A DNA stretch of 64,000 nucleotides, taken from NCBI RefSeq assembly GCF_036226925.1, contig NZ_CP109031.1:9486001-9550000 (forward strand), given 5' to 3'. This document shows, one piece after another, positions 46,254-56,424 of this stretch. The translations under genes and the position numbers were made by a program. Below the pieces are notes generated by a model. It did not search any database. It had not been told where the DNA came from and saw nothing but the letters and a program-made list of their open reading frames with translations. The number at the start of each line of letters is the position of its first letter. Within the stretch, counting starts at the first letter, position 1. The DNA comes from Streptomyces sp. NBC_00659 (GTDB taxonomy: Bacteria > Actinomycetota > Actinomycetes > Streptomycetales > Streptomycetaceae).

Positions 46254-47207
46254 TCAGCGGGGTGCGAGTGCCGATTCCGCGTACTGCTTGGCGAGGTTGA
46301 GGGTGGCGGTGGAGTTGCGGCCCAGAGCCTCACGGACGTAGCGGCGGGCCTGTTCGACGGAGGCGTCCTCGCCCAGGACCGGCCTGATCGCCTCCTCGCG
46401 CAGCACCACGCTGTGCCGGGAGGTGACAATCACACCGCTCTCGTCGGGCACGACGGACCACGCACCGGTGTGGGCGTCCATCAGGGCCGGGGTCGCCGTC
46501 TGCTTGTAGACGATGCGCAACGTGTCGGGAAAGCAGACGCGGACGGACTTCGTGGTGTGCACCGAACCGTCGGCGGTGCGCGTGTCCATCGCCATGACCT
46601 GCACCCCGGGAATGTCCTCGGCCAGGTCCAGACGGTCGACGTGCGGGACGAGCCGGGGCCAGTCCGCGACCCGGTGGAGGAAGTCGTAGACCGGCCGGCC
46701 CGGGCCCTTGACCCGCACACTGTCCTCGAAGGAGAGCACCAGCGCGTCGAGCCGGGTCCAGCGCTCGGCGAGGTCCCTGACCCGGCCCAGCTCCGCACGG
46801 CTGTTGGTGTCCGTGGCCCGCTCGACCCACTCGACGTCCTCGGGACGGTCCTGGTCCACCGTGAAGTCGTGCAGCAGGACCAGCCGGGACGAGCCGCCCC
46901 GCTCCTCGACGATCCAGCTGCCGCCCATCGCGGTGAGCGGGGAGGCCGGCACCTCCTGGCGAAAGTCGATACGCCGCCCGGCCGGGTCCAGCCGCCGGCG
47001 CGACGTCCACGACTTGACCGTGTCGTTGGCGGTCGCCCACATCCGCAGCCGCTCGTCCGTGCCGTCGGACTCCAGCCGCTGCACGTGCACGTTCGGGGGG
47101 AAGAACAGCGGCCACTGCACCGCGTCCGAGACCAGCCCGTACACGACCGCCGCGGGCGCGGCGATCTCCACGTCGTGCGACGTGCGGTGCACACGCTCGG
47201 TTGCCAT
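46254..47207 (-). CDS. didomain aromatase/cyclase of type II polyketide systems
   Basis: Two START/Bet v1-type domains are fused in 317 residues. The first begins HDVEIAAPAAVVYGLVSDAVQWPLFFPPNVHVQRLE. The second contains PVYDFLHRVADWPRLVPHVDRLDL and ends with LNLAKQYAESAL. Didomain aromatase/cyclases act on C9-reduced polyketide chains and close and aromatise the first ring. The gene follows the ketoreductase closely on the same strand. With the C9-type ketoreductase it points to an anthracycline- or angucycline-like scaffold. Confidence 0.92.
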   Translation of the reverse strand: MATERVHRTSHDVEIAAPAAVVYGLVSDAVQWPLFFPPNVHVQRLESDGTDERLRMWATANDTVKSWTSRRRLDPAGRRIDFRQEVPASPLTAMGGSWIVEERGGSSRLVLLHDFTVDQDRPEDVEWVERATDTNSRAELGRVRDLAERWTRLDALVLSFEDSVRVKGPGRPVYDFLHRVADWPRLVPHVDRLDLAEDIPGVQVMAMDTRTADGSVHTTKSVRVCFPDTLRIVYKQTATPALMDAHTGAWSVVPDESGVIVTSRHSVVLREEAIRPVLGEDASVEQARRYVREALGRNSTATLNLAKQYAESALAPR

Positions 47208-47286
47208 CACGAACACCCATCCTTCATGCGGATTGCTGAGAATTGCTGCGGATTGCCATGGACTGCCGCGGATGCCGGCAACGGGA

Positions 47287-48072
47287 TCAGAAGTTGCCCA
47301 GTCCGCCGCAGACGTTGAGTGCCTGGGCGGTGACGGAGGCGGCGGTCTCGGAGGCCAGGTAGCCCACGAGCCCGGCGACCTCCTCGGGCGTCGAGTAGCG
47401 GCCGAGCGGGATCTTCGCCTCGAACTGCTCCTGCACGTAGTCCTCCGTGGTGTCCCAGGCGGCCGCGTACCCCTGCCGCACCCGCTGGGCCATGGGGGTC
47501 TCCACATAGCCGGGGCACACCGCGTTGACGGTGATCCGGGCCGGGGCGAGCTCCCGGCCCAGCGCCTTGGTGAAGCCGACGACGCCGTGCTTGGAGGCGC
47601 TGTAGGGGGCGCCGAGCAGGACACCCTGCTTGCCTGCCGTGGAAGCGATGTTGATGATCCGGCCGTGGGCCGCGCCGGACAGGCCGCCGTTCTTGAGCAC
47701 CTCGCGGGTGACCAGGAAGACGCTGTTGAGGTTGGTGTCGATGACGTCGTACCAGAGGTCGTCGGCGAGGTCGGCGGTGACGCCGCCGCCGCTGCGCCCG
47801 GCATTGTTGACCAGGATGCCGACCGGCCCGTGGGCCTCGACGGCGGCGGCGACCAGGCGGGCCACCGATTCCCGGTCGCGGACGTCGGCGGCGACGCCGT
47901 CGGCGGTCAGGCCCTCACCGCGCAGGTCCTCGACCGTCTGCTTGACCTTCTGCTCGTCCCGGGCGCACAAAAAGACGGGGTGGCCACTGCCGCCCAGCTC
48001 CCGTGCCACTGCCAGCCCGATACCACTCGTACCACCCGTGATCAGCGCGGAGGGCTTCGTCGTTGTCGTCAT
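47287..48072 (-). CDS. C9-type polyketide ketoreductase
   Basis: The 261-residue short-chain dehydrogenase has the NADPH motif LITGGTSGIGLAVARELG, the Asn of NNAG, the Ser in INIAST and YSASK. It ends with NVCGGLGNF, the C-terminus characteristic of ActIII-type enzymes. The PGYVETPMA segment after the active site also matches that group. It reduces the C9 carbonyl of a nascent polyketide. It is followed by the didomain aromatase/cyclase, the usual pair, but the minimal PKS is not in the window. Confidence 0.93.
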   Translation of the reverse strand: MTTTTKPSALITGGTSGIGLAVARELGGSGHPVFLCARDEQKVKQTVEDLRGEGLTADGVAADVRDRESVARLVAAAVEAHGPVGILVNNAGRSGGGVTADLADDLWYDVIDTNLNSVFLVTREVLKNGGLSGAAHGRIINIASTAGKQGVLLGAPYSASKHGVVGFTKALGRELAPARITVNAVCPGYVETPMAQRVRQGYAAAWDTTEDYVQEQFEAKIPLGRYSTPEEVAGLVGYLASETAASVTAQALNVCGGLGNF

Positions 48073-48243
48073 CGGTGTCCTTCCACAAACGCCGTAGTGA
48101 CCCCGACCGTGTCCCGTGCTCCTCGAGGTAGGGCGGAACATCCCTCGACCAGCCGTCCCCGGGCGGGCTTGAGGGATGTTCCAACCGGGTGCGACCGGGC
48201 CCGGGCAGGCTGGCGCGGCCGAACCGACCGAACGGAGACACCC

Positions 48244-48693
48244 ATGACGACTGCACCCGAACGCGCGCAGGCCCCCGCATGGTCCGCCGAACTGCACGCA
48301 CAGGCACAGCAGTTCTACGCGCACCAGATGCAGCTGCTCGACCTCGGCGAGGCCGAGCGGTGGGCGGGGACCTTCACCGAGGACGCGACGTTCGCCGTGC
48401 CCACACTGCCCGAGCCGGTACGCGGCCGCGCCGGCCTCGTCGCGGCGACCCGGCGGACCGCGGCCGGGCTCGCCGCCGCCGGACAGCGCCACCGTCACTT
48501 CATCGGCATGCTCGACGTCCGCCCGCGGCCCGACGGCGCCGTGGACGTCCGCTCCTACGCGATCGTCTACGCCTCGCAGATCGGCGGCGAGTCCCAGGTG
48601 CACCGCGTGTGCGTCTGCGAGGACGTGCTGGTGCGCCAGGACGGCGAACTGCGGGTGTCCGCCCGCACGGTGACCCGCGACGACCTGGCCTGA
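48244..48693 (+). CDS. NTF2/SnoaL-like protein (ActVI-ORFA type)
   Basis: The 149-residue protein contains the SnoaL_4-type fold: QQFYAHQMQLLDLGEAERWAGTFTEDATFAVP, HRHFIGMLDVRPRP and VCVCEDVLVRQDGELRVSARTVTRDDLA. Such proteins act as cyclases or oxygenase helpers in aromatic polyketide tailoring. It is the first of three NTF2-fold genes in the cluster. ATG 48244 follows GGAGAC at a normal distance, and the gene diverges from the ketoreductase. Confidence 0.75.
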   Translation: MTTAPERAQAPAWSAELHAQAQQFYAHQMQLLDLGEAERWAGTFTEDATFAVPTLPEPVRGRAGLVAATRRTAAGLAAAGQRHRHFIGMLDVRPRPDGAVDVRSYAIVYASQIGGESQVHRVCVCEDVLVRQDGELRVSARTVTRDDLA

Positions 48694-48849
48694 GCGAGGC
48701 TCCAGCCGCACCCCGCCGCCTCTCCACCCCGGCGGGCCAGCCTCGGCACAGCCGTACGACCCGGGCACAGCCCAAGACCGGTGCGAGACCGCCGCAAGAG
48801 CCGCGCACCGCCGTAAGAACCGACTGCCACCCGATGGGGGTTTGCCGAC

Positions 48850-49926
48850 ATGACGCAGACGACGATCGCCCGGCCGCAGGCCTCGGCCCTGGAACGGGCC
48901 GTCCAGGGCGCCGCCGACCGGCTCGTCGAAGCAGGAGCCGCGAGCGTGCAGTTCCGGGTCGCCCGGGGGGAGGAGTCCTTCGTGGTGACCTCCGGGATCG
49001 CGGAGCTGGGCACCAGCCGCCCCGTCCCCGCGGACGGCCGCTTTCGCATCTCCTGCATCACCAAGCCGTTCGTGGCTGTCGTGGTGCTGCAGCTGGTCGC
49101 CGAGGGCAGGATCGACCTCGACCGCAGTGTCGAGAGCTATCTGCCGGGTCTGCTGCCCTACGGTGAGAAGATCACCATCCGCCATCTGATGCAGCACACC
49201 AGCGGCCTGTACAACTACATGGACTCGTTCCAGAAACCGGGCGACCGCTTCCTGCGCGACCGCTACAAGCACTACGAGCCCCAGGACCTGATCGCCGTCG
49301 CGGCCGCCAAGCCGCTGGAGTTCGAGCCCGGCACCAGGTTCGCGTACTGCAACACGAACTACTTCGTCATCGGCCTGCTCATCGACCAGGTCACCGGCCG
49401 CTCGTACCGTCAGGAGATCACCGAGCGCGTCCTTCAGCCGCTGCAGCTGACGCAGACCGTGCTGCCGGGCGACGACCCGAACATCCCCGAGCCGCACGCC
49501 CGTGGCTACATGCAGATCGGCGGCGAGCCCGTCGACGTGACGCTCATGAACCCCTCCGAGGCCGGCTGCGCGGGCGAGATCATCTCCACCACCGCCGACC
49601 TGGACCGGTTCTTCACCGCACTGTTCAGCGGAAAGCTGCTGAACGAGCCGGAGTTCACCGAGATGACCACCCCGCTGCCTCCCGAGATGATCGAGAACCT
49701 GCCGATGGGCATCGGCTACGGCCTTGGCATCATGAAGCTCGAGAACGACGACGACCTCGACCTGTGGGGCCACGGTGCCGGCATCCCCGGCTACGCCACC
49801 TTCGCGGCCACCACCCGAGACCTGGACGCCCGGGTGCAGCTGTCGTTCACGATCGGCGACAAGGACTTCGGCCCGGAGGCGGAGCAGGCCGTCATCCGCG
49901 GTGTCAACATCGCGCTGTGCTCATGA
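48850..49926 (+). CDS. class C beta-lactamase-fold hydrolase/acyltransferase with Cys at the nucleophile position
   Basis: The 358-residue protein has the serine-beta-lactamase/DD-peptidase fold. In place of SxxK it reads [10 protein letters not shown], so Cys69 aligns with the nucleophile and Lys72 with the base. The YxN element is Tyr166-Cys-Asn168, and GHGAG near residue 303 corresponds to the third motif. Family members in secondary metabolism include esterases and acyltransferases such as LovD. A Cys nucleophile would change chemistry, perhaps toward thioester transfer. No signal peptide is seen, arguing against a cell-wall role. The following dehydrogenase gene overlaps its stop by 4 bases. 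Confidence 0.8.
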   Translation: MTQTTIARPQASALERAVQGAADRLVEAGAASVQFRVARGEESFVVTSGIAELGTSRPVPADGRFRISCITKPFVAVVVLQLVAEGRIDLDRSVESYLPGLLPYGEKITIRHLMQHTSGLYNYMDSFQKPGDRFLRDRYKHYEPQDLIAVAAAKPLEFEPGTRFAYCNTNYFVIGLLIDQVTGRSYRQEITERVLQPLQLTQTVLPGDDPNIPEPHARGYMQIGGEPVDVTLMNPSEAGCAGEIISTTADLDRFFTALFSGKLLNEPEFTEMTTPLPPEMIENLPMGIGYGLGIMKLENDDDLDLWGHGAGIPGYATFAATTRDLDARVQLSFTIGDKDFGPEAEQAVIRGVNIALCS

Positions 49927-50681
49927 GCACAGGCACGCGGAAAGCCGTCGTCGTCACGGGCGGCGGCACGGGAATAGGCGCGGCGACGGCGCACGCATTC
50001 GCCGAGGACGGGGCGAACGTACTCGTCGTCGGCCGCAGCGAATCGACACTGAAAGAATCGGCGGCGGGGTACGAGGACAGAATTCACATCCTTTCCAAGG
50101 ACATTCACGACGCGGACGCCCCGGAAATCATCGTCGAAACGGCTGTCGAGAAATTCGGCCGCATCGACGTCCTGGTGAACAATGCCGCCGTCACCGGATT
50201 CGCGGCCCTGGACGGCCTGGACCGCGAATCGGTGCGCGCCCAGCTGGGCACGAACCTCCTCGCCCCGGTGTTCTTGACCCAGCGGGCGCTGGACGCGCTC
50301 GAGGCGACCAGGGGCGTCGTCGTGAACGTCAGCTCCGCGGGCTCGCTGGGCCGGCGGGCGTGGCCGGAGAACTCCGTGTACGGCATGGCCAAGGTCGCCC
50401 TCGACTTCCTCACCCGCACCTGGGCGGTGGAGCTCGCCCCGCGCGGCATACGGTCGGTCGGCATCGCCCCGGGAGTCGTCGACACCGGCGTCGGGGTGCG
50501 GGCCGGCATGCCCGCCGAGGCCTACGAGGCGTTCCTGGGCGAGATGGCGCAGCGGATTCCGGCGGGCCGGGTGGGCCGGCCCGAGGACATCGCCTGGTGG
50601 ATCGTGCAGCTGACCCGGCCGCAGGCCGCCTACGCCAACGGCACGGTCCTCGCGGTGGACGGCGCGCTGTCCGTGACGTGA
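49923..50681 (+). CDS. short-chain dehydrogenase/reductase
   Basis: The 252-residue SDR has [28 protein letters not shown], the Ser of VVNVSSAGS and YGMAK, and ends [11 protein letters not shown]. It lacks the NVCGGLGNF ending of C9 ketoreductases, so it is probably a tailoring ketoreductase acting on another carbonyl. It starts with an ATGA overlap at the end of the beta-lactamase-fold gene. A strong terminator follows. Confidence 0.88.
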   Translation: MSTGTRKAVVVTGGGTGIGAATAHAFAEDGANVLVVGRSESTLKESAAGYEDRIHILSKDIHDADAPEIIVETAVEKFGRIDVLVNNAAVTGFAALDGLDRESVRAQLGTNLLAPVFLTQRALDALEATRGVVVNVSSAGSLGRRAWPENSVYGMAKVALDFLTRTWAVELAPRGIRSVGIAPGVVDTGVGVRAGMPAEAYEAFLGEMAQRIPAGRVGRPEDIAWWIVQLTRPQAAYANGTVLAVDGALSVT

Positions 50682-50684
50682 GCC

Positions 50685-50728
50685 GCACACGGATGAGGCC
50701 CCCGTCGCCGGGGGCCTCATCCGTGTGC
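50685..50728. terminator. bidirectional stem-loop terminator
   Basis: Two perfectly complementary arms (50685-50702 and 50711-50728, extendable to about 20 bp) with a short loop lie between the convergent dehydrogenase and methyltransferase genes, 4 bases after each stop region. Confidence 0.9.
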
Positions 50729-50732
50729 GCGC

Positions 50733-51605
50733 TCAGATGGCCACGGTGGCCGTGACGTAGCGGACCGGGACGTCGATGTGGACCAGGCCGTCCGCGCCGC
50801 GCAGCGCGTCGAGCGCCGTGACGAGCCGGGCACGCAGGACGGCGGCCTCGTCGGCCGGGAGATGCTGCCACAGCAGCCGCATGCCCTGTGTGTGGGACCA
50901 GTCGGCCCAGGCCTCGCCGGAGCGGGCCGTCATGTCCACCGTCTCGTCGGTGATCTCCACCGCGCCGAAGCCGGCCCTGTGCAGCGCGGCCCTCAGGTCC
51001 GCGGGGTCCTCCAGCCAGGAGTGCAGCTGCTCGTGCAGCTGCTCCGGGTGCCAGGCGGGCGGCAGGTGGCGCAGCAGGGACATCGGGATCAGGTCGGTGA
51101 ACAGCGGCGGGAGGAAGGGGAAGGTGTCCCGGGTGAACACCGGGCTGGTGAAGGCGATCCGGCCCCCCTCGCGCAGCAGGCCGGCATAGCGGGCCAGTGC
51201 GGCCCGCGCGTCCGGCAGGAAGATCACGCTGTAGCTGCCGAGCACCAGGTCGAACGAGCGGGCGGGCAGATCGGGGTGCTCCCCGTCCATCACCCGCAGC
51301 TCGACGTTGCCGATGCCCTGCCGTGCCGCCTCACGGCCGGCCTCCTCGATCATCGCCTCGGCGATGTCGATGCCGAGCGCACCGCCCTGCGGACCGGCCA
51401 GCCGCGCGGCGGGCAGCAGCGTGGCGCCCAGGCCGCAGCCGACGTCGAGGAGCCGCTGGCCCGGCCGCGGCCCGGCGATCTCCACCAGCCGCGCGCCCAT
51501 GGGCGTGAAGAATTCCACGCCCAGCCGGTCATAGGTCGCCGCGGCCCCGTTGAAGGCGGCGGTGACTTTTGTTTTGTACGTTGCCGTGTCCGTGTCCGTG
51601 ACCAT
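50733..51605 (-). CDS. SAM-dependent methyltransferase
   Basis: The 290-residue class I methyltransferase carries motif [21 protein letters not shown], an acidic [12 protein letters not shown], and [21 protein letters not shown]. The C-terminal half has an elongated substrate-binding region rich in Trp, Pro and Leu. The acceptor (a carboxyl or phenol of the polyketide, or a sugar) cannot be told from sequence. The GTG/ATG choice favours ATG 51605. It is divergent from the SnoaL gene. Confidence 0.88.
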   Translation of the reverse strand: MVTDTDTATYKTKVTAAFNGAAATYDRLGVEFFTPMGARLVEIAGPRPGQRLLDVGCGLGATLLPAARLAGPQGGALGIDIAEAMIEEAGREAARQGIGNVELRVMDGEHPDLPARSFDLVLGSYSVIFLPDARAALARYAGLLREGGRIAFTSPVFTRDTFPFLPPLFTDLIPMSLLRHLPPAWHPEQLHEQLHSWLEDPADLRAALHRAGFGAVEITDETVDMTARSGEAWADWSHTQGMRLLWQHLPADEAAVLRARLVTALDALRGADGLVHIDVPVRYVTATVAI

Positions 51606-51738
51606 GTCCCCATGCTGGGGTCGCCACCCCGTGCGCAGCTGGAGGACGCCTCGAAAGCGAGAGGAGCCCGGAAATCTTCCCTTGCCCCCACCGGGAGATC
51701 GCACAGACAATACGGAAAATGCCCGCGGAGGGAATTCG

Positions 51739-52173
51739 ATGAGCAGTCAGACAGCCGCTGTACGCCGCATGATCGATGCCTACAACACCGGTGAGACCGA
51801 GGACGTCGCGGAATACATACACCCGGAATACCTCAACCCCGCGACGATGGAACACATGGACCTGCGCGGTCCCGACTCCTTCGCGATGGCCGTCAAGTGG
51901 CTGCGCATGACGTTCTCCGAGGAAGCGCACCTGGAGGAGGTGCTGATCGAGGAGCGCGGCGACTGGGTGCGCGCCAGCCTCGTTCTGTACGGCCGCCACG
52001 TCGGCGAGCTGGTGGGCATGGCGCCGACCGGCCGCAGGTTCTCCGGTGAGCAGATCCACCTCATCCGCTTCGTCGACGGCAAGATCCGTGACCACCGTGA
52101 CTGGCCGGACTACCAGGGCACCTACCGTCAGCTCGGCTCGCCGTGGCCCGAGCCGCAGGGCTGGAGGGCCTGA
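51739..52173 (+). CDS. SnoaL-family polyketide cyclase
   Basis: The 144-residue protein matches the SnoaL/AknH group of anthracycline fourth-ring cyclases: [93 protein letters not shown]. The His and Asp in DHRDW correspond to the region carrying the catalytic acid. This is the most specific hint that the scaffold is anthracycline-like, because such enzymes close the ring by aldol condensation on an anthraquinone ester. The NmrA-type gene follows 2 bases later. Confidence 0.88.
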   Translation: MSSQTAAVRRMIDAYNTGETEDVAEYIHPEYLNPATMEHMDLRGPDSFAMAVKWLRMTFSEEAHLEEVLIEERGDWVRASLVLYGRHVGELVGMAPTGRRFSGEQIHLIRFVDGKIRDHRDWPDYQGTYRQLGSPWPEPQGWRA

Positions 52174-52175
52174 CC

Positions 52176-53015
52176 ATGATCCTGGTCACCGGAGCGACCG
52201 GCAAGGTCGGCCGCGAGGCCGTTGGCCGGCTCACCGAGACGGGCCGCAAGGTACGGGCCCTGAGCCGCACGCCCGAGGAGGCCGGCCTGCCCGAGGGCGT
52301 GGACGTCGTCGCCGGCAGCCCCGCCGACCCCGACTCGCTGGCCGCCGCCTTCACCGGCGTCACCACGGCGCTGATCGTGCTCTCCGGCGACGTCGCGGGC
52401 CAGGCCCGCAACATCGCCGTGGCCGCGACGGCCGCGCAGGTCGAGCACATCGTGTTCCTGTCGTCGGCGAGCGTGCTGCACCCGCTGGCGCACGGCATCG
52501 CGGACGAACACCGCGCCGCGGAGCGGGAGATCACCGCGTCCGGCGCCGCCACCACGTTTTTGCGCCCCGGCCCCTTCCACGCCAACACCTCGTGGTGGGT
52601 CAAGAGCGTCCGCGACAGCGGTTCGGTGCGCTGCTGGATCGGCAACAACCCCGGTGCGCCCATCGACGAGTACGACCTCGCCTCGGCCGCCGTCGCCGCG
52701 CTCACCCAGGACGGCCACCGCGGCAAGGCGTACGTCCTGACCGGCGACGAGATCCTCACCTCCGAGGAGCAGGCCCGCATCCTGGGCCAGACCCTGGGCC
52801 GCAGGCTGAGCTTTTCCGTCGCCCCCCAGGAGGAGGTCGTCGAGGTCTTCGCGGGCATCACCGGCGACCGGGCGGCCGCAGTGACCAACGTGGCCGCGCT
52901 GCACAGCCCCGAGGTGCCGTGGGCCACGCCCACGACGGCCGTGCGGGACCTGACCGGCCGTGACCCCCGTCCCTACCGTGACTGGGCGGCCGCCAACGCC
53001 GCGCTGTTTCGCTGA
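52176..53015 (+). CDS. NmrA-like NAD(P)-binding oxidoreductase
   Basis: The 279-residue Rossmann protein has [31 protein letters not shown] and [18 protein letters not shown]. Its end ([14 protein letters not shown]) closely parallels the reductases at 29453 and 56421, suggesting paralogous duplication. In aromatic pathways such enzymes reduce quinones or enones. It begins 2 bases after the SnoaL stop and precedes a second NmrA-type gene by 13 bases, so all three are one transcript. Confidence 0.85.
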   Translation: MILVTGATGKVGREAVGRLTETGRKVRALSRTPEEAGLPEGVDVVAGSPADPDSLAAAFTGVTTALIVLSGDVAGQARNIAVAATAAQVEHIVFLSSASVLHPLAHGIADEHRAAEREITASGAATTFLRPGPFHANTSWWVKSVRDSGSVRCWIGNNPGAPIDEYDLASAAVAALTQDGHRGKAYVLTGDEILTSEEQARILGQTLGRRLSFSVAPQEEVVEVFAGITGDRAAAVTNVAALHSPEVPWATPTTAVRDLTGRDPRPYRDWAAANAALFR

Positions 53016-53028
53016 GAGAGGCTGCGAC

Positions 53029-53907
53029 ATGACGACGAGCGAGGCGAACGGCACGGTCCTGGTGACCGGCGCGACCGGCCTGCAGGGCGGCGCCACCGCA
53101 CGTGAACTGGTGCGACGCGGCTGGGACACGGCCGCGCTGGTGCGCAACCCGAAGTCCGACGCGGCCCGCGCGCTCGCCGGGCTCGGAGTGCGGCTGGTCA
53201 CCGGCGACCTGGACGACGGGGCGTCGCTGCGCGCGGCCATGGAGGGCGTGCACGGAGTCTTCTCCGTGCAGACCTTCATGACGCCCGGGGGCCTGGGCGG
53301 CGAGGTCCGCCAGGGCCGGGCGGTGGCCCGGGCGGCGAAGGCCGCCGGGGTCGCGCACGTGGTGTACAGCTCGGTGGGAGGGGCCGAACGGCACAGCGGT
53401 GTCCCGCACTTCGACTCCAAGCGGCACATCGAGCGGTACCTGGAGGAGCTGGGCGTGCCGACGACGGTGCTGCGTCCGTCGTTCTTCATGGACAACTTCG
53501 CCGCGCACGGCCCGCAGAACGTCGACGGGACCCTGGTGGTGCAACTGGCGCTGAAGCCGGACACGCGGGTGCAGTTCATCGCCGTGGACGACATCGGACA
53601 CTTCGCCGCACAGGCGTTCGACCACCCGCGGGAGTACCTGGGCCGGGCCGTCGAGCTGGCCGGCGACGAGCTGACGGCCACCGAGGTCGCCGAGGCGTTC
53701 GCCGCCCGCAGCGGGCTGCCGGCCCGCTTCGAGGAAGTGCCGCTCGACGCGGTGGCGGCCAGCCCGTACATCCCCAACGGCCCCGAGATCGCCCTCATGT
53801 TCGAGTGGTTCCAGGAGCACGGGTACCGTGCGGACATCGCCGCGCTGCGCGCGGAGCACCCGGGACTGCAGAGCTTCGCGGCGTATCTGAAGAGCATCGA
53901 CGTGTGA
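53029..53907 (+). CDS. NmrA/HSCARG-like NAD(P)-binding protein
   Basis: A 292-residue atypical SDR with [21 protein letters not shown], then [53 protein letters not shown] and the [15 protein letters not shown] motif. It belongs to the HSCARG-like branch and is thus distinct from the neighbour at 52176. It may be a redox sensor or an enzyme in tailoring. A 25-bp stem-loop directly follows the stop codon. Confidence 0.85.
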   Translation: MTTSEANGTVLVTGATGLQGGATARELVRRGWDTAALVRNPKSDAARALAGLGVRLVTGDLDDGASLRAAMEGVHGVFSVQTFMTPGGLGGEVRQGRAVARAAKAAGVAHVVYSSVGGAERHSGVPHFDSKRHIERYLEELGVPTTVLRPSFFMDNFAAHGPQNVDGTLVVQLALKPDTRVQFIAVDDIGHFAAQAFDHPREYLGRAVELAGDELTATEVAEAFAARSGLPARFEEVPLDAVAASPYIPNGPEIALMFEWFQEHGYRADIAALRAEHPGLQSFAAYLKSIDV

Positions 53908-53908
53908 C

Positions 53909-53965
53909 CGCGCAGGGGTGAGGGGCGCAACCGCACCCGGCGGTTGCGCCCCTCACCCCTGCGCG
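53909..53965. terminator. bidirectional stem-loop terminator
   Basis: A perfect 25-bp inverted repeat (arms 53909-53933 and 53941-53965, 7-base loop) separates the convergent NmrA-type and MBL-fold genes. It starts one base after one stop codon and ends 2 bases before the other. Confidence 0.92.
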
Positions 53966-53967
53966 GG

Positions 53968-54885
53968 TCATGCCCGGCAGGTCGGCAGCCTGCCGTGATA
54001 CTGCGCCATCTCCGCGAACAGGGCCGGGATGTCCAGCCGCTCCCCGGGAGCCGCCCCGCGTTCCTCCGCGTAGGCCCGGTGCAGGTTCGGCACCAGCCGT
54101 TCCGCGTCCAACAGCCCGGCGAAGGGGCCGGGGCCGGTGGCACGGGCCAGCTCCAGCGGGCTCGATCCGTCCGCGACGCCCCTGCGCGCGAGGTCCCGCA
54201 GCCATCGCAAGTACGCCTCGTCGGCGTCGAACACCTCCGCGCCGCCGACCGGCCCGTGGCCGGGCACCACCACCAGCGGGTCCAGGCGGCGCAGACGGTC
54301 CAGGGCGGCCAGGGAACCGCTGACCGATCCCATCACGCAAAACGGCGTGACGCCGGACATCACCAGGTCACCGGCGAACAGCACACGCTGCTCGGGCAGC
54401 CACACCGCGGTGTCGTTGGTGGTGTGCGCGGCCGGGCCCAGATGCAGCAGCTCCACCCGCACCCCGCCGGCGTGCACGGTGAGCGCGTCGCGGTAGGTGA
54501 TCTCGGGCAGCGCGATGTCGATGTCGCCCCAGCACACGTCCGGCCACAGGGACGTCAGATGCACTCCCGCGGCAGCCATGTCGCAGCGCGTCTGCTCGTG
54601 CGCGACGACCACGGCCTCCGGGAACAGATGGTTGCCGAAGGTGTGGTCGCCGTGGAAGTGCGTGTTGACCAGGGTGCGCGGCGGTGTGCCCGTACGGTGC
54701 AGCACCTGCTCGCGCAGCCGCCGCGCCCGGGCCTCGGTCGCCGCGGTGTCGACGAGCACATGCCTGCCCCCGTCGCCGACGACGAGGCCCGCGTTGTTCA
54801 GGCACCAGCCGCCGTCGGGCTGCACGAAGGCGTACACACCGTCGGCGACCTCGCTCAGCGCGGCCTGGAGAACGCCGGCGCTCAC
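53968..54885 (-). CDS. metallo-beta-lactamase-fold hydrolase
   Basis: The 305-residue protein carries the zinc signature THFHGDH, then GPAAHTTNDTAVWLPEQRVLFAGDLV and VPGHGPVGG, giving His/Asp ligands for two metals. In polyketide pathways such hydrolases act as thioesterases or lactone or ester hydrolases, or as cyclisation helpers. The start ATG 54885 overlaps the stop of the NTF2-fold gene upstream by 4 bases. It therefore belongs to the operon 57281-53968. Confidence 0.88.
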   Translation of the reverse strand: MSAGVLQAALSEVADGVYAFVQPDGGWCLNNAGLVVGDGGRHVLVDTAATEARARRLREQVLHRTGTPPRTLVNTHFHGDHTFGNHLFPEAVVVAHEQTRCDMAAAGVHLTSLWPDVCWGDIDIALPEITYRDALTVHAGGVRVELLHLGPAAHTTNDTAVWLPEQRVLFAGDLVMSGVTPFCVMGSVSGSLAALDRLRRLDPLVVVPGHGPVGGAEVFDADEAYLRWLRDLARRGVADGSSPLELARATGPGPFAGLLDAERLVPNLHRAYAEERGAAPGERLDIPALFAEMAQYHGRLPTCRA

Positions 54886-55325
54886 ATCATGTCCGCGGGG
54901 ACCAAGCCCAGTTCCTTGAGCATCGGCAGGTAGTTGAAGACGTCGTAGTGCTCGATGATCAGGCCCTCGTCGTCGAAGCGCAGCTCCTCGAGCATGAACC
55001 AGGTGACCTTCCTGCCGGTCGCGGCCCTGCCCATGAACTCGCCCAGGTGGGTTGCCGTCACGGTGATCCGCAGGATGACCCGGTCGCCCTCGGCGACGGC
55101 GCTCTTGACGTCCAGGTGGAGGTCGGGGAAGGCGGCGAGGCCGCCCTGCATCGCACCGGTCATCTGCCGGGTGTCGACGAGGCGGTCCTCGGAGAAGTGC
55201 CGGATGTCGGGGGACCAGTGCTTGATGATGCCGTCCAGCTCCCAGCGGTTCCAGGCGGCGGCACAGTCCAGCGCGATCTGCTTGTTGCGCTGCTGGACGG
55301 ACTTCTCGGTCAGCGTCGTGGACAT
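54882..55325 (-). CDS. SnoaL-like ester cyclase-fold protein
   Basis: This third NTF2-fold protein of the cluster has 147 residues. It contains ALDCAAAWNRWELDGIIKHWSPDIRHF, then MQGGLAAFPDLHLDVKSAVAEGDRV, HLGEFMGRAATGRKVTWFMLEELRFDDEGLIIEHYDVF. The pattern is that of SnoaL-like ester cyclases. A role in cyclisation, hydroxylation or epoxide opening is possible. It sits between the oxidoreductase and the MBL-fold gene. Confidence 0.82.
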   Translation of the reverse strand: MSTTLTEKSVQQRNKQIALDCAAAWNRWELDGIIKHWSPDIRHFSEDRLVDTRQMTGAMQGGLAAFPDLHLDVKSAVAEGDRVILRITVTATHLGEFMGRAATGRKVTWFMLEELRFDDEGLIIEHYDVFNYLPMLKELGLVPADMM

Positions 55326-55386
55326 GCTGAATTCCTTTGCATGGTAAGGAAACTGAGGCTGAGGCTGAGGCGGAGGCTGAGGGTGG

Positions 55387-56424
55387 TCAGGGGGTCAGGA
55401 CGTGCTTGCCGACGGAGCGCCCCTCCAGCAGCTGCCGCAGTGCGCCGCCCGCCCCGTCCAGCGGGTGGCGGCCCGCGATCGGGGGCTTCAGCACGCCCTC
55501 GGCGAGCAGCTCGTACAGAGCCTGCAGGGCGGCGTTGAAGTCGGCGCCCGGCTTGACGTAGTACATCGTCATCCGGCGGCCGCCGGTCAGCCCCAGCAGC
55601 CGGGCGAAAAAGCGCCGGCCGGTGCGCAGCAGTGCCGGGACGTGCGGGCGGAACCACTGCCCCGGCCGGTACCCGGCGACGGAGGAGTCGAAGGACACCA
55701 GCGTGCCGCCCTTGGCGAGCATCGCCCAGCTGTCGTCCAGTCCCCGGCCGCCGATGTGGTCGAAGACCGCCTCGACGCCCCCGGGCGCCAGGTCGCGCAC
55801 CGCCGACGCCAGGTCGGGGGTGCGGTAGTCGAGGGGCTCGGCGCCCAGCGCCCGTACGGCCTCGTGCTTGGCCGGGGACGCGGTGCCGATGACGCGCAGT
55901 CCGCGGTGGACGGCGAGCCGGGCGAGCACCGTGCCCACCCCGCCACTGGCTCCGTGCACCAGGACGGTGTCGCCGGGAGCCAGTGCGGCCAGCCGGTCCA
56001 GCATCTGGTAGGCGGTCACGCCGTTGGTGACCAGCGCGACGGCCTCGGCGGCGTCCAGGCCCCCGGGCACCGGGGCGAGGTGCTTGGCGGGCGTCTCCAC
56101 GTACTCCTGCCAGGCGCCGTACCGGGGCATGGCGGCGACGCGGTCGCCCACCCGCCACCCGGTGACGTCCTCGCCGACCTGGGTGATCCGCCCGACCAGG
56201 TCGTAGCCGGGAACGAAGGGAAAGCGCGGCGGGAAGGGGTGCAGGTGCCGGAGCATCTGCACCTCGGCGAACGACACGCCCGCCGCCTCGACACGGACCA
56301 CGACCTTGCCGCGCCCCGCGGCGGGAACCGGCTCGTGCCCGGTGACGAGCTGCTTCTCGGGCTCGCCGCTGCCCGTCATGGTCACCCTCGCGCCCCTGAG
56401 CGCGGTCGTGGCGTCGATGCTCAC
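55387..56424 (-). CDS. zinc-type/quinone oxidoreductase (medium-chain dehydrogenase family)
   Basis: The 345-residue protein has VPGYDLVGRITQVGEDVTGWRVGDRVAAM near the start and LVHGASGGVGTVLARLAVHRG (NADP motif), then FDHIGGRGLDDSWAML. Structural zinc cysteines are not seen, so it is a quinone-oxidoreductase-like enzyme. It may reduce a quinone or an enone in the pathway. It starts at GTG 56424, overlapping the stop of the NmrA-type gene by 4 bases (GTGA). Confidence 0.87.
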   Translation of the reverse strand: MSIDATTALRGARVTMTGSGEPEKQLVTGHEPVPAAGRGKVVVRVEAAGVSFAEVQMLRHLHPFPPRFPFVPGYDLVGRITQVGEDVTGWRVGDRVAAMPRYGAWQEYVETPAKHLAPVPGGLDAAEAVALVTNGVTAYQMLDRLAALAPGDTVLVHGASGGVGTVLARLAVHRGLRVIGTASPAKHEAVRALGAEPLDYRTPDLASAVRDLAPGGVEAVFDHIGGRGLDDSWAMLAKGGTLVSFDSSVAGYRPGQWFRPHVPALLRTGRRFFARLLGLTGGRRMTMYYVKPGADFNAALQALYELLAEGVLKPPIAGRHPLDGAGGALRQLLEGRSVGKHVLTP

